Source: Candidatus Eisenbacteria bacterium
GTDB lineage: Bacteria; Eisenbacteria; RBG-16-71-46; JACRLI01
Assembly (NCBI GenBank): GCA_016235265.1
Contig: JACRLI010000030.1
Location: 1-64,000, forward strand
DNA length: 64,000 nucleotides
Direction of reading: 5' to 3'
Shown: piece by piece, positions 1 to 10,459 of the stretch
Layout: every line of letters starts with the position of its first letter
How positions within the stretch are numbered: the first letter of the stretch is position 1
Made by a program: the position numbers and the translations under genes
The notes under the pieces: generated by a model
Database searches by the model: none
The model's input: only the letters and a program-made list of their open reading frames with translations
Told to the model about the DNA's origin: nothing

Positions 1-303
1 GACGGGGCCGCGGGGCTCCAGGGCCCCGCGGCCCACCTGTCGCTGCACGACTGGGGGGTGGCGGAGACGCTTCGCGCGATGAGCCTGCTGGGACTGCATC
101 CGCACCACCTCACCGTCGTGGGCGCCGAGCCGGGGCGAATGGACCCCGGCACGGAGCTCTCGCCGGAGCTGGCCCGGGCCCGCGACAGTCTCGTGACCCT
201 GCTCCTGCAGCAGGCACCCGAGCCCGGGGAGCCGCGGCCCGGAGGAGACCACCCGCCCCAGGCGGACCACCCGCCCCACCCCACCGGCCCGCCGGTGGTG
301 TAG
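1..303 (+). CDS. Hydrogenase maturation protease, C-terminal part (HyaD/HybD family)
   Basis: The frame is open from base 1 to the TAG at 301-303, so about 100 C-terminal residues are visible and the start lies outside the window. The segment S-L-H-D-W-G followed by V-V-G-A-E-P, P-G-T-E-L-S-P-E-L matches the C-terminal half of the HyaD/HybD endopeptidases, which clip the C-terminus of the NiFe-hydrogenase large subunit after nickel insertion. The His in S-L-H-D is likely the third nickel ligand. A proline- and histidine-rich tail follows the conserved core. Hydrogenase structural genes probably lie just to the left of the window. Family assignment is from pattern recognition of a fragment. 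Confidence 0.72.
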   Translation, partial: DGAAGLQGPAAHLSLHDWGVAETLRAMSLLGLHPHHLTVVGAEPGRMDPGTELSPELARARDSLVTLLLQQAPEPGEPRPGGDHPPQADHPPHPTGPPVV

Positions 304-346
304 ACTCCACGCAGTCGCACCCACGCTGGCCGCGGGGACACGCTCC

Positions 347-3316
347 TTGGCAGCCCCCGGCACCCGCTTCGGTTCCTACACGATTCTCGGCCCGCTCGGT
401 TCGGGTGGCATGGGCGAAGTGTACCTGGCGTCCGACTCGCGGCTGAACCGCGAGGTGGCCCTCAAGTTCCTGCCCGACGAGCTCTCGCACGATCCCGACC
501 AGCTGGCCCGGTTCCAGCGCGAGGCGCTGGCGCTGGCCTCGCTCAACCACCCCAACATCGCGATCATCCACGGGCTGGAGGAAACCCCCGGCGGGGACCG
601 CTACCTGGTGCTGGAGCGCGTGGAGGGCGAGACCCTCGCGGCGCGCCTGGGACGCGGGCGCCTGCCCCTCGAGGAGACGCTGTCCGTCTGCGGCCAGCTG
701 GCCGAGGCGCTCGATGCAGCCCACGAGCGCGGCGTGATCCACCGCGACCTCAAGCCCGGCAACCTGATGGTCACCCCGCGCGGGCGGGTCAAGGTGCTGG
801 ATTTCGGCCTGGCCCGGCGGGGAGGCGAAGCGGCGCCGGGGAACGCGGGCCGGGAAGGCGCCGACGCGGAGGATCCGGGCGAGGCCGGCCTGGTGATGGG
901 CACGCCCGGCTACATGAGCCCGGAGCAGGCGGTGGCCCTGCCCCACGATCACCGCACCGACTTGTTCTCGTTCGGGTGCATCCTGTACGAGTGCCTCTCG
1001 GGACGCCGGGCTTTCCCGGGTGGGCACGCACTGGAGATCACCGCGGCGCTGCTCAACGAGGACCCCGACTGGGGCGCGCTGCCGGCGGAACTCCCCGGCC
1101 CGCTCGACGAGCTGCTGCGCGCGTGCCTGCGCAAGGATCCCGGCGGGCGTCCCGCCAGCGCCACGGCGGTGTGCGCCGCGCTCGCCGCCGCAGCCTCCGC
1201 TCCCGCTCCCGGCGCCCCCGCGCCCACCGCCATCCCCCACAACCTGCCACCGGCGCTCACCAGCTTCGTGGGCCGCGAGGCGGTGGCGGCGGAGTGCCTG
1301 CGCCTGGTGGGACAGGCGCGCCTGCTCACGCTCACCGGCGCGGGCGGCTGCGGCAAGACGCGCCTGGGGCTGCACCTGGCCGGGCGACTGCTCCCGGAGC
1401 ACCCCCACGGCGCATGGTTCGTGGACCTGGCGCCACTTTCGGACCCGGAGCGCGTCCCCGGTGCGGTGGCCGCGGCGCTGGGCGTGCGCGAGGAGCCCGG
1501 CCGCACGCCGCTGGAAGCGCTCGTGGAGCACTTCCGCGCCCGCCGCACGCTGCTGGCGCTGGACAACTGCGAGCACCTGCTGGCCGCCTGCGTCTCGCTC
1601 ACCGGCGCGCTGCTGGCGGCCTGCCCCGGGTTGCGCGTGCTGGCCACCAGCCGCGAGGCCCTGGGCATGCCGGGCGAGCAGGTGTACGCGGTGCCCACGC
1701 TCGCCGTGCCCGGCCCGGGCGCGGTGCGCGACGCATCGGGCGCGGCGGCGTTCGAGTCGGTGCGGCTGTTCGTGGAGCGGGCCGCGCTGGTGCGCCCCGA
1801 CTTCGTGCTCGACGACGCCGGCGCGCCCGCCGTGGCCGAGATCTGCCGCCGGCTCGACGGGATCCCGCTGGCGCTGGAGCTGGCCGCGGCGCGGGTGAAG
1901 ATGCTCACCGTGGAACAGATCCGCGCGCGCCTCGACGACCGCTTCCGGCTGCTCACCGGCGGCAGCCGCTCCGCGCTGCCGCGCCACCAGACGCTGCGCG
2001 CCACGATCCAGTGGAGCTACGACCAGCTGGTGGACGAGGAACAGCACCTCCTGCGCGCGCTCTCGGTGTTCCACGGCGGCTGGAGCCTGGAGACCGCCGC
2101 GCGGGTGCTCCCTGGAGCCGCGGACGAGTTCGAGGTCCTGGACCGGATCACCCGCCTGGTGGACAAGTCCCTGGTGGTGGTGGAGCGCTCCCGCGCCGAG
2201 GACGCCCGCTACCGCTTCCTCGAAACGGTCCGTCAGTACGCCCAGGAGAAGCTGGGCGAATCCGGCGAGGGCGAGGCGGTGCGCGCCCGCCACCTGGAGT
2301 GCTTCCTGGCGCTCGCCGCCATGGCGGAGCCATACCTGCGCGGACACGACCAGGCGCAGTGGCTGCGGCGGCTGGAGCTGGAGCACGAGAACCTGCTCGC
2401 GGCGCTCGACTGGTGCCCGCACTCCGCGGACGGTGCGGAACAGGCGCTGCGGCTCTCCGGCTCGCTGTGGCGGTTCTGGTACGCCCACGGCCACTTCCGG
2501 CTCGGCCGGCGGCTGCTGGCCGGGGCGCTGCAGGGCACGACCGCGGCCAGCCCCGCGCGGGCCGCGGCGCTGCGCGGCGCGGGGGCCATGGCCTACGTGC
2601 AGGGCGACACCCAGTCCGCCCGTCCGGTGTACCAGGAGCTGCTCGAAGTGTGCCGCGGGCTGGGGGACCGGCTGGGAGTGGCGCGCGCGCTGAACGGCCT
2701 GGGGCTGGTGGCTCAGGGCGCCGATGACGCCGCCACCGCGGGCGCCCGCTACGAGGAGAGCCTGGCGGCCTACCGCGAGGTGGGAGACCAGGCCGGGATG
2801 TCGGTGGCGCTGGGAAACCTCGGCAACCTCGCGCTGCAGCAACGCGACTTCGAAGCCGCCCGGGGCCACTTCGAGGAGGGGCTCGCCCTCTGCCGCCGGC
2901 TCGACAACCGCGAAGGCATGGCCGCCGCCGTCCTCAACCTCGCCATGGCGTTCACGCGCCTCGGGAACACCGGGCAGGCGCGCGCCAGCCTGGGCGAGGG
3001 CCTGGGGCTGGTGGTGGAGCTGGGCCAGAAGCGGTTCGGGGCCTATGCCCTGGAGTGCGCCGCCGGGCTGGCGGCGCTGCGCGGCGAGCCCGCGCGGGCG
3101 CTGCGCTGGTGCGCGGCCGCGCAGGCGCTCCGCGAGCAGATCGGCTCGCCGCTCCCCCCGGTGGAGCAGCGCGAGCTGGACCAGCTCGTGGAGCGCCTGC
3201 GCGCGCTACCGGGCTTCTGCGACCCGGACGAAGCATGGGCCGCCGGCGCGGCGCTCTCCTTCGCGGCCGCGCTCGACGACGTGCTGGCGTGGGTGGCCGC
3301 CGGCCCCCCGGGCTAG
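347..3316 (+). CDS. Serine/threonine protein kinase fused to NB-ARC-type ATPase and TPR repeats
   Basis: Cytoplasmic signalling protein of 989 residues starting at a TTG. Residues about 10-275 are a Hanks-type kinase: glycine loop G-S-G-G-M-G-E-V, VALK lysine, H-R-D-L-K-P-G-N catalytic loop and D-F-G-L. Residues about 300-560 are an AfsR/LuxR-like STAND ATPase with Walker A G-A-G-G-C-G-K-T and Walker B L-L-A-L-D-N. A winged-helix-like segment (Q-T-L-R-A-T-I-Q-W-S-Y) and TPR repeats follow to the C-terminus. There is no transmembrane segment, unlike many PknB-type kinases. It probably couples ligand or partner sensing by the STAND/TPR half to substrate phosphorylation; the substrate is unknown. 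Its TAG stop shares the CTAG tetramer with the stop of the convergent gene. Confidence 0.9.
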   Translation: MAAPGTRFGSYTILGPLGSGGMGEVYLASDSRLNREVALKFLPDELSHDPDQLARFQREALALASLNHPNIAIIHGLEETPGGDRYLVLERVEGETLAARLGRGRLPLEETLSVCGQLAEALDAAHERGVIHRDLKPGNLMVTPRGRVKVLDFGLARRGGEAAPGNAGREGADAEDPGEAGLVMGTPGYMSPEQAVALPHDHRTDLFSFGCILYECLSGRRAFPGGHALEITAALLNEDPDWGALPAELPGPLDELLRACLRKDPGGRPASATAVCAALAAAASAPAPGAPAPTAIPHNLPPALTSFVGREAVAAECLRLVGQARLLTLTGAGGCGKTRLGLHLAGRLLPEHPHGAWFVDLAPLSDPERVPGAVAAALGVREEPGRTPLEALVEHFRARRTLLALDNCEHLLAACVSLTGALLAACPGLRVLATSREALGMPGEQVYAVPTLAVPGPGAVRDASGAAAFESVRLFVERAALVRPDFVLDDAGAPAVAEICRRLDGIPLALELAAARVKMLTVEQIRARLDDRFRLLTGGSRSALPRHQTLRATIQWSYDQLVDEEQHLLRALSVFHGGWSLETAARVLPGAADEFEVLDRITRLVDKSLVVVERSRAEDARYRFLETVRQYAQEKLGESGEGEAVRARHLECFLALAAMAEPYLRGHDQAQWLRRLELEHENLLAALDWCPHSADGAEQALRLSGSLWRFWYAHGHFRLGRRLLAGALQGTTAASPARAAALRGAGAMAYVQGDTQSARPVYQELLEVCRGLGDRLGVARALNGLGLVAQGADDAATAGARYEESLAAYREVGDQAGMSVALGNLGNLALQQRDFEAARGHFEEGLALCRRLDNREGMAAAVLNLAMAFTRLGNTGQARASLGEGLGLVVELGQKRFGAYALECAAGLAALRGEPARALRWCAAAQALREQIGSPLPPVEQRELDQLVERLRALPGFCDPDEAWAAGAALSFAAALDDVLAWVAAGPPG

Positions 3317-4374
3317 CGGTACCGCGTCTTCAACTGTCCCCATGTCTGCGGCTTCACCGGGGTGGTGACACAACCGCCCGGACCGATGAGACCGTGGTTG
3401 TAGTCGCTCAGCACCTGCCAGTCCGCCACGCACACGCTGAACTCCAGGTAGCCTGAGCCCAGCGGCGGCACCACCAGCGCGCCGATCAGCGCGTCGGCGT
3501 CGGTCATGGCCGCCTGCACCACGGCGGGCACCGTCGCCCCGTTCAGCTCGTTGCACCGGGCGGTGATCAACTGGTGGGCCAGCGCGATCAACCCGTTGCC
3601 GGCGCTCATGGCGGGCAGCATCCCGGGCCTCGGGCCCACGATGTCGGGCTCGCCGATGCCGGAGACTGCGCCTAGGATGGCCACGAGCTGATCCTTGGTG
3701 TAGGCGGTCGATCCCAGGGGAATGGTGGACGCCGCGGTGCCCCGGGCGCCCGCGGGCCGCGCACCGAGGCGGCGGGACGCCTGGAGCGCGGACTGCCCTT
3801 CGTCGAGGGGCCACTGGTCGAGATGGTTCAGCCACCACGTCATGGTCTGGGTGCAGTTCACGTTGGCGAGCGTGGAAGCGAACACGATCTGCGAGGCCTC
3901 GCTGGCCTCGCCCCCGCCACCGGCCAGGGCGAAGGCGCGGAACACGTAGGCCGTGGCCGGATCAAGGTCCAGCGGCGCGTTGGTGCTCACGCCGGTCTCG
4001 TCGAAGAGGTCCCCGATGGGGACCTGGGCCGGCGCACCGGGTGCCAGCAGGTAACTGGTGCACAGCCCGCCGAGGGTGAACAGAGACGGCGAACCGATGA
4101 AGTAGGCCTCCCCCTGCGCCGGGCTCGTGCCCGACTCGGCCCAGAGGTTGCCGCCGGCCAGGAAGTCACTGCGCTTCATCCACCAAACCGCGAAACCGGC
4201 CGGCGCCCCGCTGGCGCCCGCGGTGATGGAGAGCAGCACCTTGCCGTGGCCCACGGCCACGACAGCCAGGGCGGGTGGATCGTGCGCCGCACCCAATGCG
4301 GGCGCCGCGGGAACGAGGAGCAACGCTAGCAGCGACAGGAGCGCCGATAGAGGCGGGATCCGCTGGACGGGCAT
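3313..4374 (-). CDS. Secreted protein with a TQ-x-x-WxxH-type C-terminal domain
   Basis: 353 residues starting with a clear signal peptide (hydrophobic stretch about residues 10-28 ending A-L-G-A-A). The N-terminal half looks like a fibronectin-III-type fold. The C-terminal half has C-T-Q-T-M-T-W-W-L-N-H, then T-A-Y-T-K-D-Q-L and G-N-G-L-I-A-L-A-H-Q-L. This arrangement resembles the uncharacterised secreted domain usually written CTQTQGYWKNHPEAW...YTKxQL...GNGLIxLAHQLI. No catalytic motif is visible and no C-terminal sorting module is present. It ends convergently with the kinase gene with a 4-base overlap. Function unknown. Confidence 0.75.
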   Translation of the reverse strand: MPVQRIPPLSALLSLLALLLVPAAPALGAAHDPPALAVVAVGHGKVLLSITAGASGAPAGFAVWWMKRSDFLAGGNLWAESGTSPAQGEAYFIGSPSLFTLGGLCTSYLLAPGAPAQVPIGDLFDETGVSTNAPLDLDPATAYVFRAFALAGGGGEASEASQIVFASTLANVNCTQTMTWWLNHLDQWPLDEGQSALQASRRLGARPAGARGTAASTIPLGSTAYTKDQLVAILGAVSGIGEPDIVGPRPGMLPAMSAGNGLIALAHQLITARCNELNGATVPAVVQAAMTDADALIGALVVPPLGSGYLEFSVCVADWQVLSDYNHGLIGPGGCVTTPVKPQTWGQLKTRYR

Positions 4375-4785
4375 GGCGGGCCTCCTTGGGAAGCGTGAGA
4401 GACTCGGATATCGAGGCGGCCCCTACTCGTGGAGGGAATTGTAATACTTTAGTATACCAGCGATCTACCGCCAAGCCCAGTGCCGGTGCCCCGCGCCGGT
4501 GTACCAGTGCCGGTGCCCCGGTTCCCGTGCCCCAGACCGGCGCGCGGGCGGGGACGATCCGCTCAGTCGGGGGCTCTCCTGGTCAATAATACGTATCTCC
4601 TTTGACGGTTGCCGCAACCCCCTGCCGGTGCTAGCTTTTCGGACATTCCGCCGCTCCCCTTCCCGCGGTGGACGGACCACCTGCCTGCTCGGCTTTTCAG
4701 CGCCACCATCCGGGCGCGCGACGGAGAGCGGGGCGAGCCCGGCGCTCCCCACCGGGCGTTCCTGTCCCTGAGGAAAGGTCCCCAC
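4375..4785. other. Intergenic region with short direct repeats
   Basis: This 411-base gap separates divergent genes. Next to the leftward gene is an AT-rich stretch with a TATACT-like extended -10 candidate (4451-4456 on the minus strand), without a convincing -35. Bases 4477-4493 and 4504-4520 are identical 17-base direct repeats rich in GGTGCCCCG. The rightward gene has a strong AGGAAAGG ribosome-binding site at 4771-4778. No further gene is supported. Confidence 0.5.
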
Positions 4786-6654
4786 ATGACGGTTCTGGAT
4801 CCCAAGGCTGCCGCCCCTTCGTTCGAGCAACTCGAACGGGAGTGGTACGAAAACGTCTACAAGGGCGTGGGCGACACCGGTCCGCAGCTCACGGTGCGCG
4901 CCATCGTGATGGGCTCGATCCTGGGCTGCGTCATGTCGCTCACCAACATCTACGTGGGGCTCAAGACCGGCTGGGGGCTCGGGGTGGCGATCACCGCCTG
5001 CATCCTGTCGTTCTCCATCTGGAAGGCGATGCGCGGCATGCGCCTGGTGCGCAGCGACTTCAGCATCCTCGAGAACAACTGCATGCAGGCCACCGCCACC
5101 GCCGCGGGCGTCTCGGTGGGCGGGACCATGATCTCGGCCATCGCGGCCATGATGATGATCACCGGCAAGGTGATGGACTTCTGGGTGCTGTTCGGCTGGA
5201 ACGTGCTGCTGGCGGTGATCGGCGTGGCCATGGCGGTGCCGATGAAGCGCCAGCTGATCAATCGCGAGCAGCTGCGCTTCCCGAGCGGCACGGCCGCGGC
5301 CGAGACGCTGCGCAGCCTTTACGCCCACGGCGGCGACGGCGTGCAGAAGGCGCGCGCGCTGGCCGTGGCGGGGCTCCTCGGTGGCAGCGTGGCCTGGTTG
5401 CGCGACGCCACCTTCCGCTTCATGCCCTGGAACATGCCGGGCTCGCTGCCCTTCGGCAGCCTGGCGGCGAACGGCATCCCGTGGAGCACGCTCACCATGA
5501 AGTGGGACATGGGGCTGATCATGATCGGCGCGGGCGCTCTGATGAGCTTCAAGGTGGGCTGGAGCCTGCTACTGGGTGCGGTGATCAACTACCTGGTGCT
5601 GGTGCCCATGATGATCCAGCAGGGCGTGATCGTGGCCAGCAACCCGGCCAACGGATTCGCGTTCCGCGACATCACCCGCTGGAGCCTGTGGATCGGCGCC
5701 TCGATGATGGTGGTCTCAAGCTTCGTACCGCTCGCGTTCCAGGCCAAGAGCATCCTGCGCTCCCTCTCCTCCATCCGCGGCATCCGCGGCGGCGGCGGCG
5801 GGTCGCAGGATCCCCTGGCCTCGGTGGAAGTGCCGCAGACGTGGTTCTGGGCGTTCTTCCTCACGGCCATGGTGGGCGTGGTGGCCATGCAGAAGATCTT
5901 CTGGGACATCTCGATCCCCATGGGTGTCCTCTCGGTGCTGCTGACGTTTGTCCTTTCGGTGGTCGCCTGCCGCGCCACCGGCGAAACCGACACCACTCCC
6001 GTGGGCCCGCTGGGCAAGGTGACGCAGCTCACGTACGGCATCCTGGCCCCCTCCAGCATGACCACCAACATCATGACCGCCTCGGCCACCGCCAACGCCT
6101 CCGGCTGCGCCGCCGACCTGCTCACCAACCTCAAGTGCGGCTACCTGCTGGGTGCGAATTCGCGCAAGCAGTTCCTGGCCCAGATGCTGGGCATCCTGCC
6201 GGGCGCCATCGTGGTGGGCCTGGCCTGGAACGTCCTGGTGCCCGACGCCAGCGTGCTCGGCGGCGACAAGTTCCCCGCGCCCTCCGCCATGGTGTGGAAG
6301 AGCGTGGCGGAGCTGATGAGCCATGGCGTGCGCTCGCTGCACCCCACGGCGCGCATGGGCGCGCTGCTGGGCGCGCTGGTGGGGCTGATCCTGCCGCTGC
6401 TGGACCGCTACCTGCCCGAGCGCTACCGCAAGTTCGTGCCCTCGCCCATGGGGCTGGGGCTGGCGTTCGTGGTGCAGGGGTTCAACTGCATCTCGATGTT
6501 CGTCGGCGCCTCGCTGGCGCTGCTGTTCGGGAAGCTCCACGAGAAGCTGGCCGACACCTACGTGGTGCCGGTGGCCTCCGGCCTGATCGCGGGCGAGAGC
6601 ATCATGGCGATCGTGATCACCGTGATGCAGCTCGACTTCTTCCACCTGACCTGA
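4786..6654 (+). CDS. OPT family oligopeptide/metal-chelate transporter (first of tandem pair)
   Basis: 622-residue polytopic membrane protein of the OPT family (PF03169), which imports small peptides or metal-chelate complexes across the cytoplasmic membrane. The ATG at 4786 was chosen because AGGAAAGG lies 7 bases upstream and the protein then begins like its neighbour; the longer open frame upstream is not conserved between them. OPT landmarks are S-L-T-N-I-Y-V-G-L-K-T-G-W, I-L-E-N-N-C-M-Q, A-T-G-E-T-D and the C-terminal S-G-L-I-A-G-E-S. Roughly 14-16 hydrophobic segments are apparent. It lies 46 bases before a paralogue and is probably cotranscribed with it. The substrate cannot be read from sequence. 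Confidence 0.9.
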   Translation: MTVLDPKAAAPSFEQLEREWYENVYKGVGDTGPQLTVRAIVMGSILGCVMSLTNIYVGLKTGWGLGVAITACILSFSIWKAMRGMRLVRSDFSILENNCMQATATAAGVSVGGTMISAIAAMMMITGKVMDFWVLFGWNVLLAVIGVAMAVPMKRQLINREQLRFPSGTAAAETLRSLYAHGGDGVQKARALAVAGLLGGSVAWLRDATFRFMPWNMPGSLPFGSLAANGIPWSTLTMKWDMGLIMIGAGALMSFKVGWSLLLGAVINYLVLVPMMIQQGVIVASNPANGFAFRDITRWSLWIGASMMVVSSFVPLAFQAKSILRSLSSIRGIRGGGGGSQDPLASVEVPQTWFWAFFLTAMVGVVAMQKIFWDISIPMGVLSVLLTFVLSVVACRATGETDTTPVGPLGKVTQLTYGILAPSSMTTNIMTASATANASGCAADLLTNLKCGYLLGANSRKQFLAQMLGILPGAIVVGLAWNVLVPDASVLGGDKFPAPSAMVWKSVAELMSHGVRSLHPTARMGALLGALVGLILPLLDRYLPERYRKFVPSPMGLGLAFVVQGFNCISMFVGASLALLFGKLHEKLADTYVVPVASGLIAGESIMAIVITVMQLDFFHLT

Positions 6655-6700
6655 CCGGGCCGGCCCCGCCGCCGCACGGGGCCGCCCTCCGGGGGTATCC

Positions 6701-8584
6701 GTGTCCACAACGCTGCCCGTCAACGACGAGACCCGTCCCAGGACACCCGAGGAAATCGAGCGGCACTGGTTCGAGAACGTGTATTGCGGCGACTCCATGC
6801 CGCAGCTGACCTTCCGCGCGGTGGCCGTCGGCATGGTCCTGGGCATGGTCATGGCGTGCTCCAACGTGTACGTCTCCCTCAAGTCGGGCTGGAGCATGGG
6901 GACCGCCATCACGGCGTGCATCCTGGCCTACGTGTTCTTCAGCGGGCTCAGGGTGCTGCGGCCGAACATGCGGCCGTACAACATCCTCGAGAACAACTGC
7001 ACCCAGTCCACCGCCTCGGCCGCGGGCTGTATCACCAGCGCCGGGGTCGCCAACGCCATCCCGGCGCTGATGATGCTCGACCCGCACGCGCTCCCGCTCG
7101 ACTTCCAGACCCGGCTGCTGTTCCTCATCCCCTGGATCGTGACCATCGCCATGATGGGCGTGTTCCTGGCGGTGCCGTCGAAGCGGCAGATGATCAACAT
7201 CGAGCAGTTGCCCTTCCCCACCGGGACCGCCGCGGCGGCCACGCTGCGCAGCCTCCACGCCAAGGGCAGCGAGGGCGGCGAGCAGGCCCGCGCGCTGATC
7301 CTCGCGGGAGTGGTGGGCGCGGGCATCACGTGGTGGCGCGACGCGATCTTCAAGTGGACCACGTACTGGCACATTCCCCGCATCTGGGGCACGGAGTGGA
7401 TCCGCATCGGCAAGTACAATGCGCAGGAACTGACCATGGCCTTCGAGGGCTCGCTGCTGTTCATCGCCTCGGGCTCGCTGATGAGCTTCCGCCAGACGTG
7501 GAGCATGCTGCTGGGGGCCGTGATCAACTACTGCGTGCTGGCGCCGATCATGCTCGACCGCGGCATCATCGAGGTGGCCTCGTTCCGCAAGATCTCGGCG
7601 TGGAGCCTGTGGACCGGCGTGCCCATGATGGTCACCTCCGGGCTGCTGCTGTTCTTCATGAACTGGAAGACGGTGGTGCGGGCGTTCAGCACCATCACCG
7701 CCTTCTTCTCGCCCCGGGGCGTCCAGAAGGACGACCCCATGGACCGCATCGAGGTGCCGGGCTCGTGGTTCCTGGGCGGCTACGCCGTGCTCGGCATGAT
7801 CGTGGTGACGCTGGGCATCACGCTGTTCCACATCACGTGGTGGATGGGGATCATCGCGGTGCTGGCCACGTTCCTGCTGGTCGTGGTGGCCGCGCGCGCC
7901 ACCGGCGAGACCGACGTCACCCCGGTGGGCCCGCTGAGCAAGATCACGCAGCTCACCTTCGGCGTGATCAAGCCGGGCGACATGGTCACCAACCTGATGA
8001 CCGCCAACATCACCGCCGGCGCGTGCAGCAACGCCAGCGACCTGCTGACCGACCTCAAGAGCGGCTACCTGCTGGGAGCCAACCCGCGCCGCCAGTTCAT
8101 CGCCCAGTTCTTCGGTGTGCTCGTCGGCGGGCTGGCGGTGGTGCCGGTCTACTTCGTGCTGATCCCGGACGTCTCGGTGCTGGGGACCGAGCAGTGGCCC
8201 GCGCCGGCCGCGCTGGTGTGGAAGGGCGTGGCCGAATTGCTCTCCAAGGGGCTGAACGCGCTGCATCCGACCGCGCGCATCGGGCTGCTGGTCGGCGCGT
8301 CGCTGGGGATCGTCCTGCCGCTGCTGGAGATCGCCTTCCCCAAGGCCAAGAAGTTCATCCCCTCGGCCACCGGGCTGGGCCTGGCCTTCACCATCAACGG
8401 ATTCAACGTGATCTCGATGTTCCTCGGCTCGTGCCTGGCGCTGGCGCTGCGCAAGGGGACCCCGAAGTTCGCGGAGAAGTACATCGTGCCGGGCGCTTCG
8501 GGGATCATCGCCGGGGAGAGCCTGATGGGCGTGGGCGTGGCTTTTCTGAAGATCGCTTCCGACAAGCTCAGGTGGGGCTGGTAG
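6701..8584 (+). CDS. OPT family oligopeptide/metal-chelate transporter (second of tandem pair)
   Basis: 627 residues from a GTG start. It aligns end to end with the preceding transporter: S-N-V-Y-V-S-L-K-S-G-W, I-L-E-N-N-C-T-Q, A-R-A-T-G-E-T-D, and C-terminal G-I-I-A-G-E-S. It is a multi-spanning inner-membrane permease. Divergence between the pair is substantial, so this is an old duplication, and the two could form a heteromer or differ in substrate; both are inferences. Its last 17 bases overlap the 3' end of the convergent archaemetzincin gene, leaving no room for a conventional terminator between them. Confidence 0.9.
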   Translation: MSTTLPVNDETRPRTPEEIERHWFENVYCGDSMPQLTFRAVAVGMVLGMVMACSNVYVSLKSGWSMGTAITACILAYVFFSGLRVLRPNMRPYNILENNCTQSTASAAGCITSAGVANAIPALMMLDPHALPLDFQTRLLFLIPWIVTIAMMGVFLAVPSKRQMINIEQLPFPTGTAAAATLRSLHAKGSEGGEQARALILAGVVGAGITWWRDAIFKWTTYWHIPRIWGTEWIRIGKYNAQELTMAFEGSLLFIASGSLMSFRQTWSMLLGAVINYCVLAPIMLDRGIIEVASFRKISAWSLWTGVPMMVTSGLLLFFMNWKTVVRAFSTITAFFSPRGVQKDDPMDRIEVPGSWFLGGYAVLGMIVVTLGITLFHITWWMGIIAVLATFLLVVVAARATGETDVTPVGPLSKITQLTFGVIKPGDMVTNLMTANITAGACSNASDLLTDLKSGYLLGANPRRQFIAQFFGVLVGGLAVVPVYFVLIPDVSVLGTEQWPAPAALVWKGVAELLSKGLNALHPTARIGLLVGASLGIVLPLLEIAFPKAKKFIPSATGLGLAFTINGFNVISMFLGSCLALALRKGTPKFAEKYIVPGASGIIAGESLMGVGVAFLKIASDKLRWGW

Positions 8585-9112
8585 GGCTGGCCGCAAGGGT
8601 CCGCGCGCACGCCGGGCACATCGCGGCGCGCTTGAGGTCGATCTCCTCCACGTAGGTGGACGAGCGCATCACGCACTCGAACTGCCGGCAGTGGGTGAGC
8701 CCCAGGGTGTGGCCCAGCTCGTGGAGCACTTCCTTGGCCAGGCGCGACTCCAGCAGCGCGTCGTCGCGGGGCAGGCCGTAGAAGGGGTTCGCGAGGCGCA
8801 CCGTGGAGACCACCGCCGCGGGACCGGCCAGCTGCGCCTCGCCGAAGACGAAGGTGAGCACGGGGATGAACAGGTCCACGTCCACCACCGCGATGCGCCG
8901 CTCCCCCGCCGCGCCGTCCAGGTCCAGCACCTGCGCCAGGAGTGCGGTGGAGTTGTGCTGACCGCGCGAGCGGTCCCACGCCGCGGCCAGGTCCAGCTGC
9001 ACCCGTTCCACCGACACGGGCAGGCCCAGCGCGGCGCCCACCGTGCGCGCCACCCCCTCCAGCCGCGGCACACCCGCGCCGCCGGCGCTGAGGACGCGGA
9101 TCCTCCCGGGCA

Positions 9113-9113
<1 letters not shown>
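8568..9113 (-). CDS. amzA: Archaemetzincin-family zinc metalloprotease
   Basis: 181-residue cytoplasmic-looking protein with no signal peptide. The signature H-E-L-G-H-T-L-G-L-T-H-C followed by C-V-M and a downstream C-P-x-C pair is diagnostic of archaemetzincins (HExxHxxGxxHC plus a four-cysteine second zinc site); the Met-turn is the M of C-V-M. Physiological substrates of this family are unknown. The GTG start at 9113 shares one G with the TAG stop of the preceding response regulator (TAGTG), so it is probably translationally coupled to the two-component system. The 3' end overlaps the convergent OPT gene by 17 bases. Confidence 0.9.

Positions 9114-10455
<1,342 letters not shown>

Positions 10456-10459
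<4 letters not shown>

Noticed and set aside
110..2869. Long open frame (919 codons) on the minus strand opposite the kinase gene
   Set aside because: Antisense to a well-supported kinase; low-complexity Arg/Ala/Gly/His-rich product typical of frames opened by very high GC.
4451..4456. TATACT -10 box for the secreted gene at 3313-4374
   Set aside because: No matching -35 at a proper distance; kept only as a remark in the intergenic entry.
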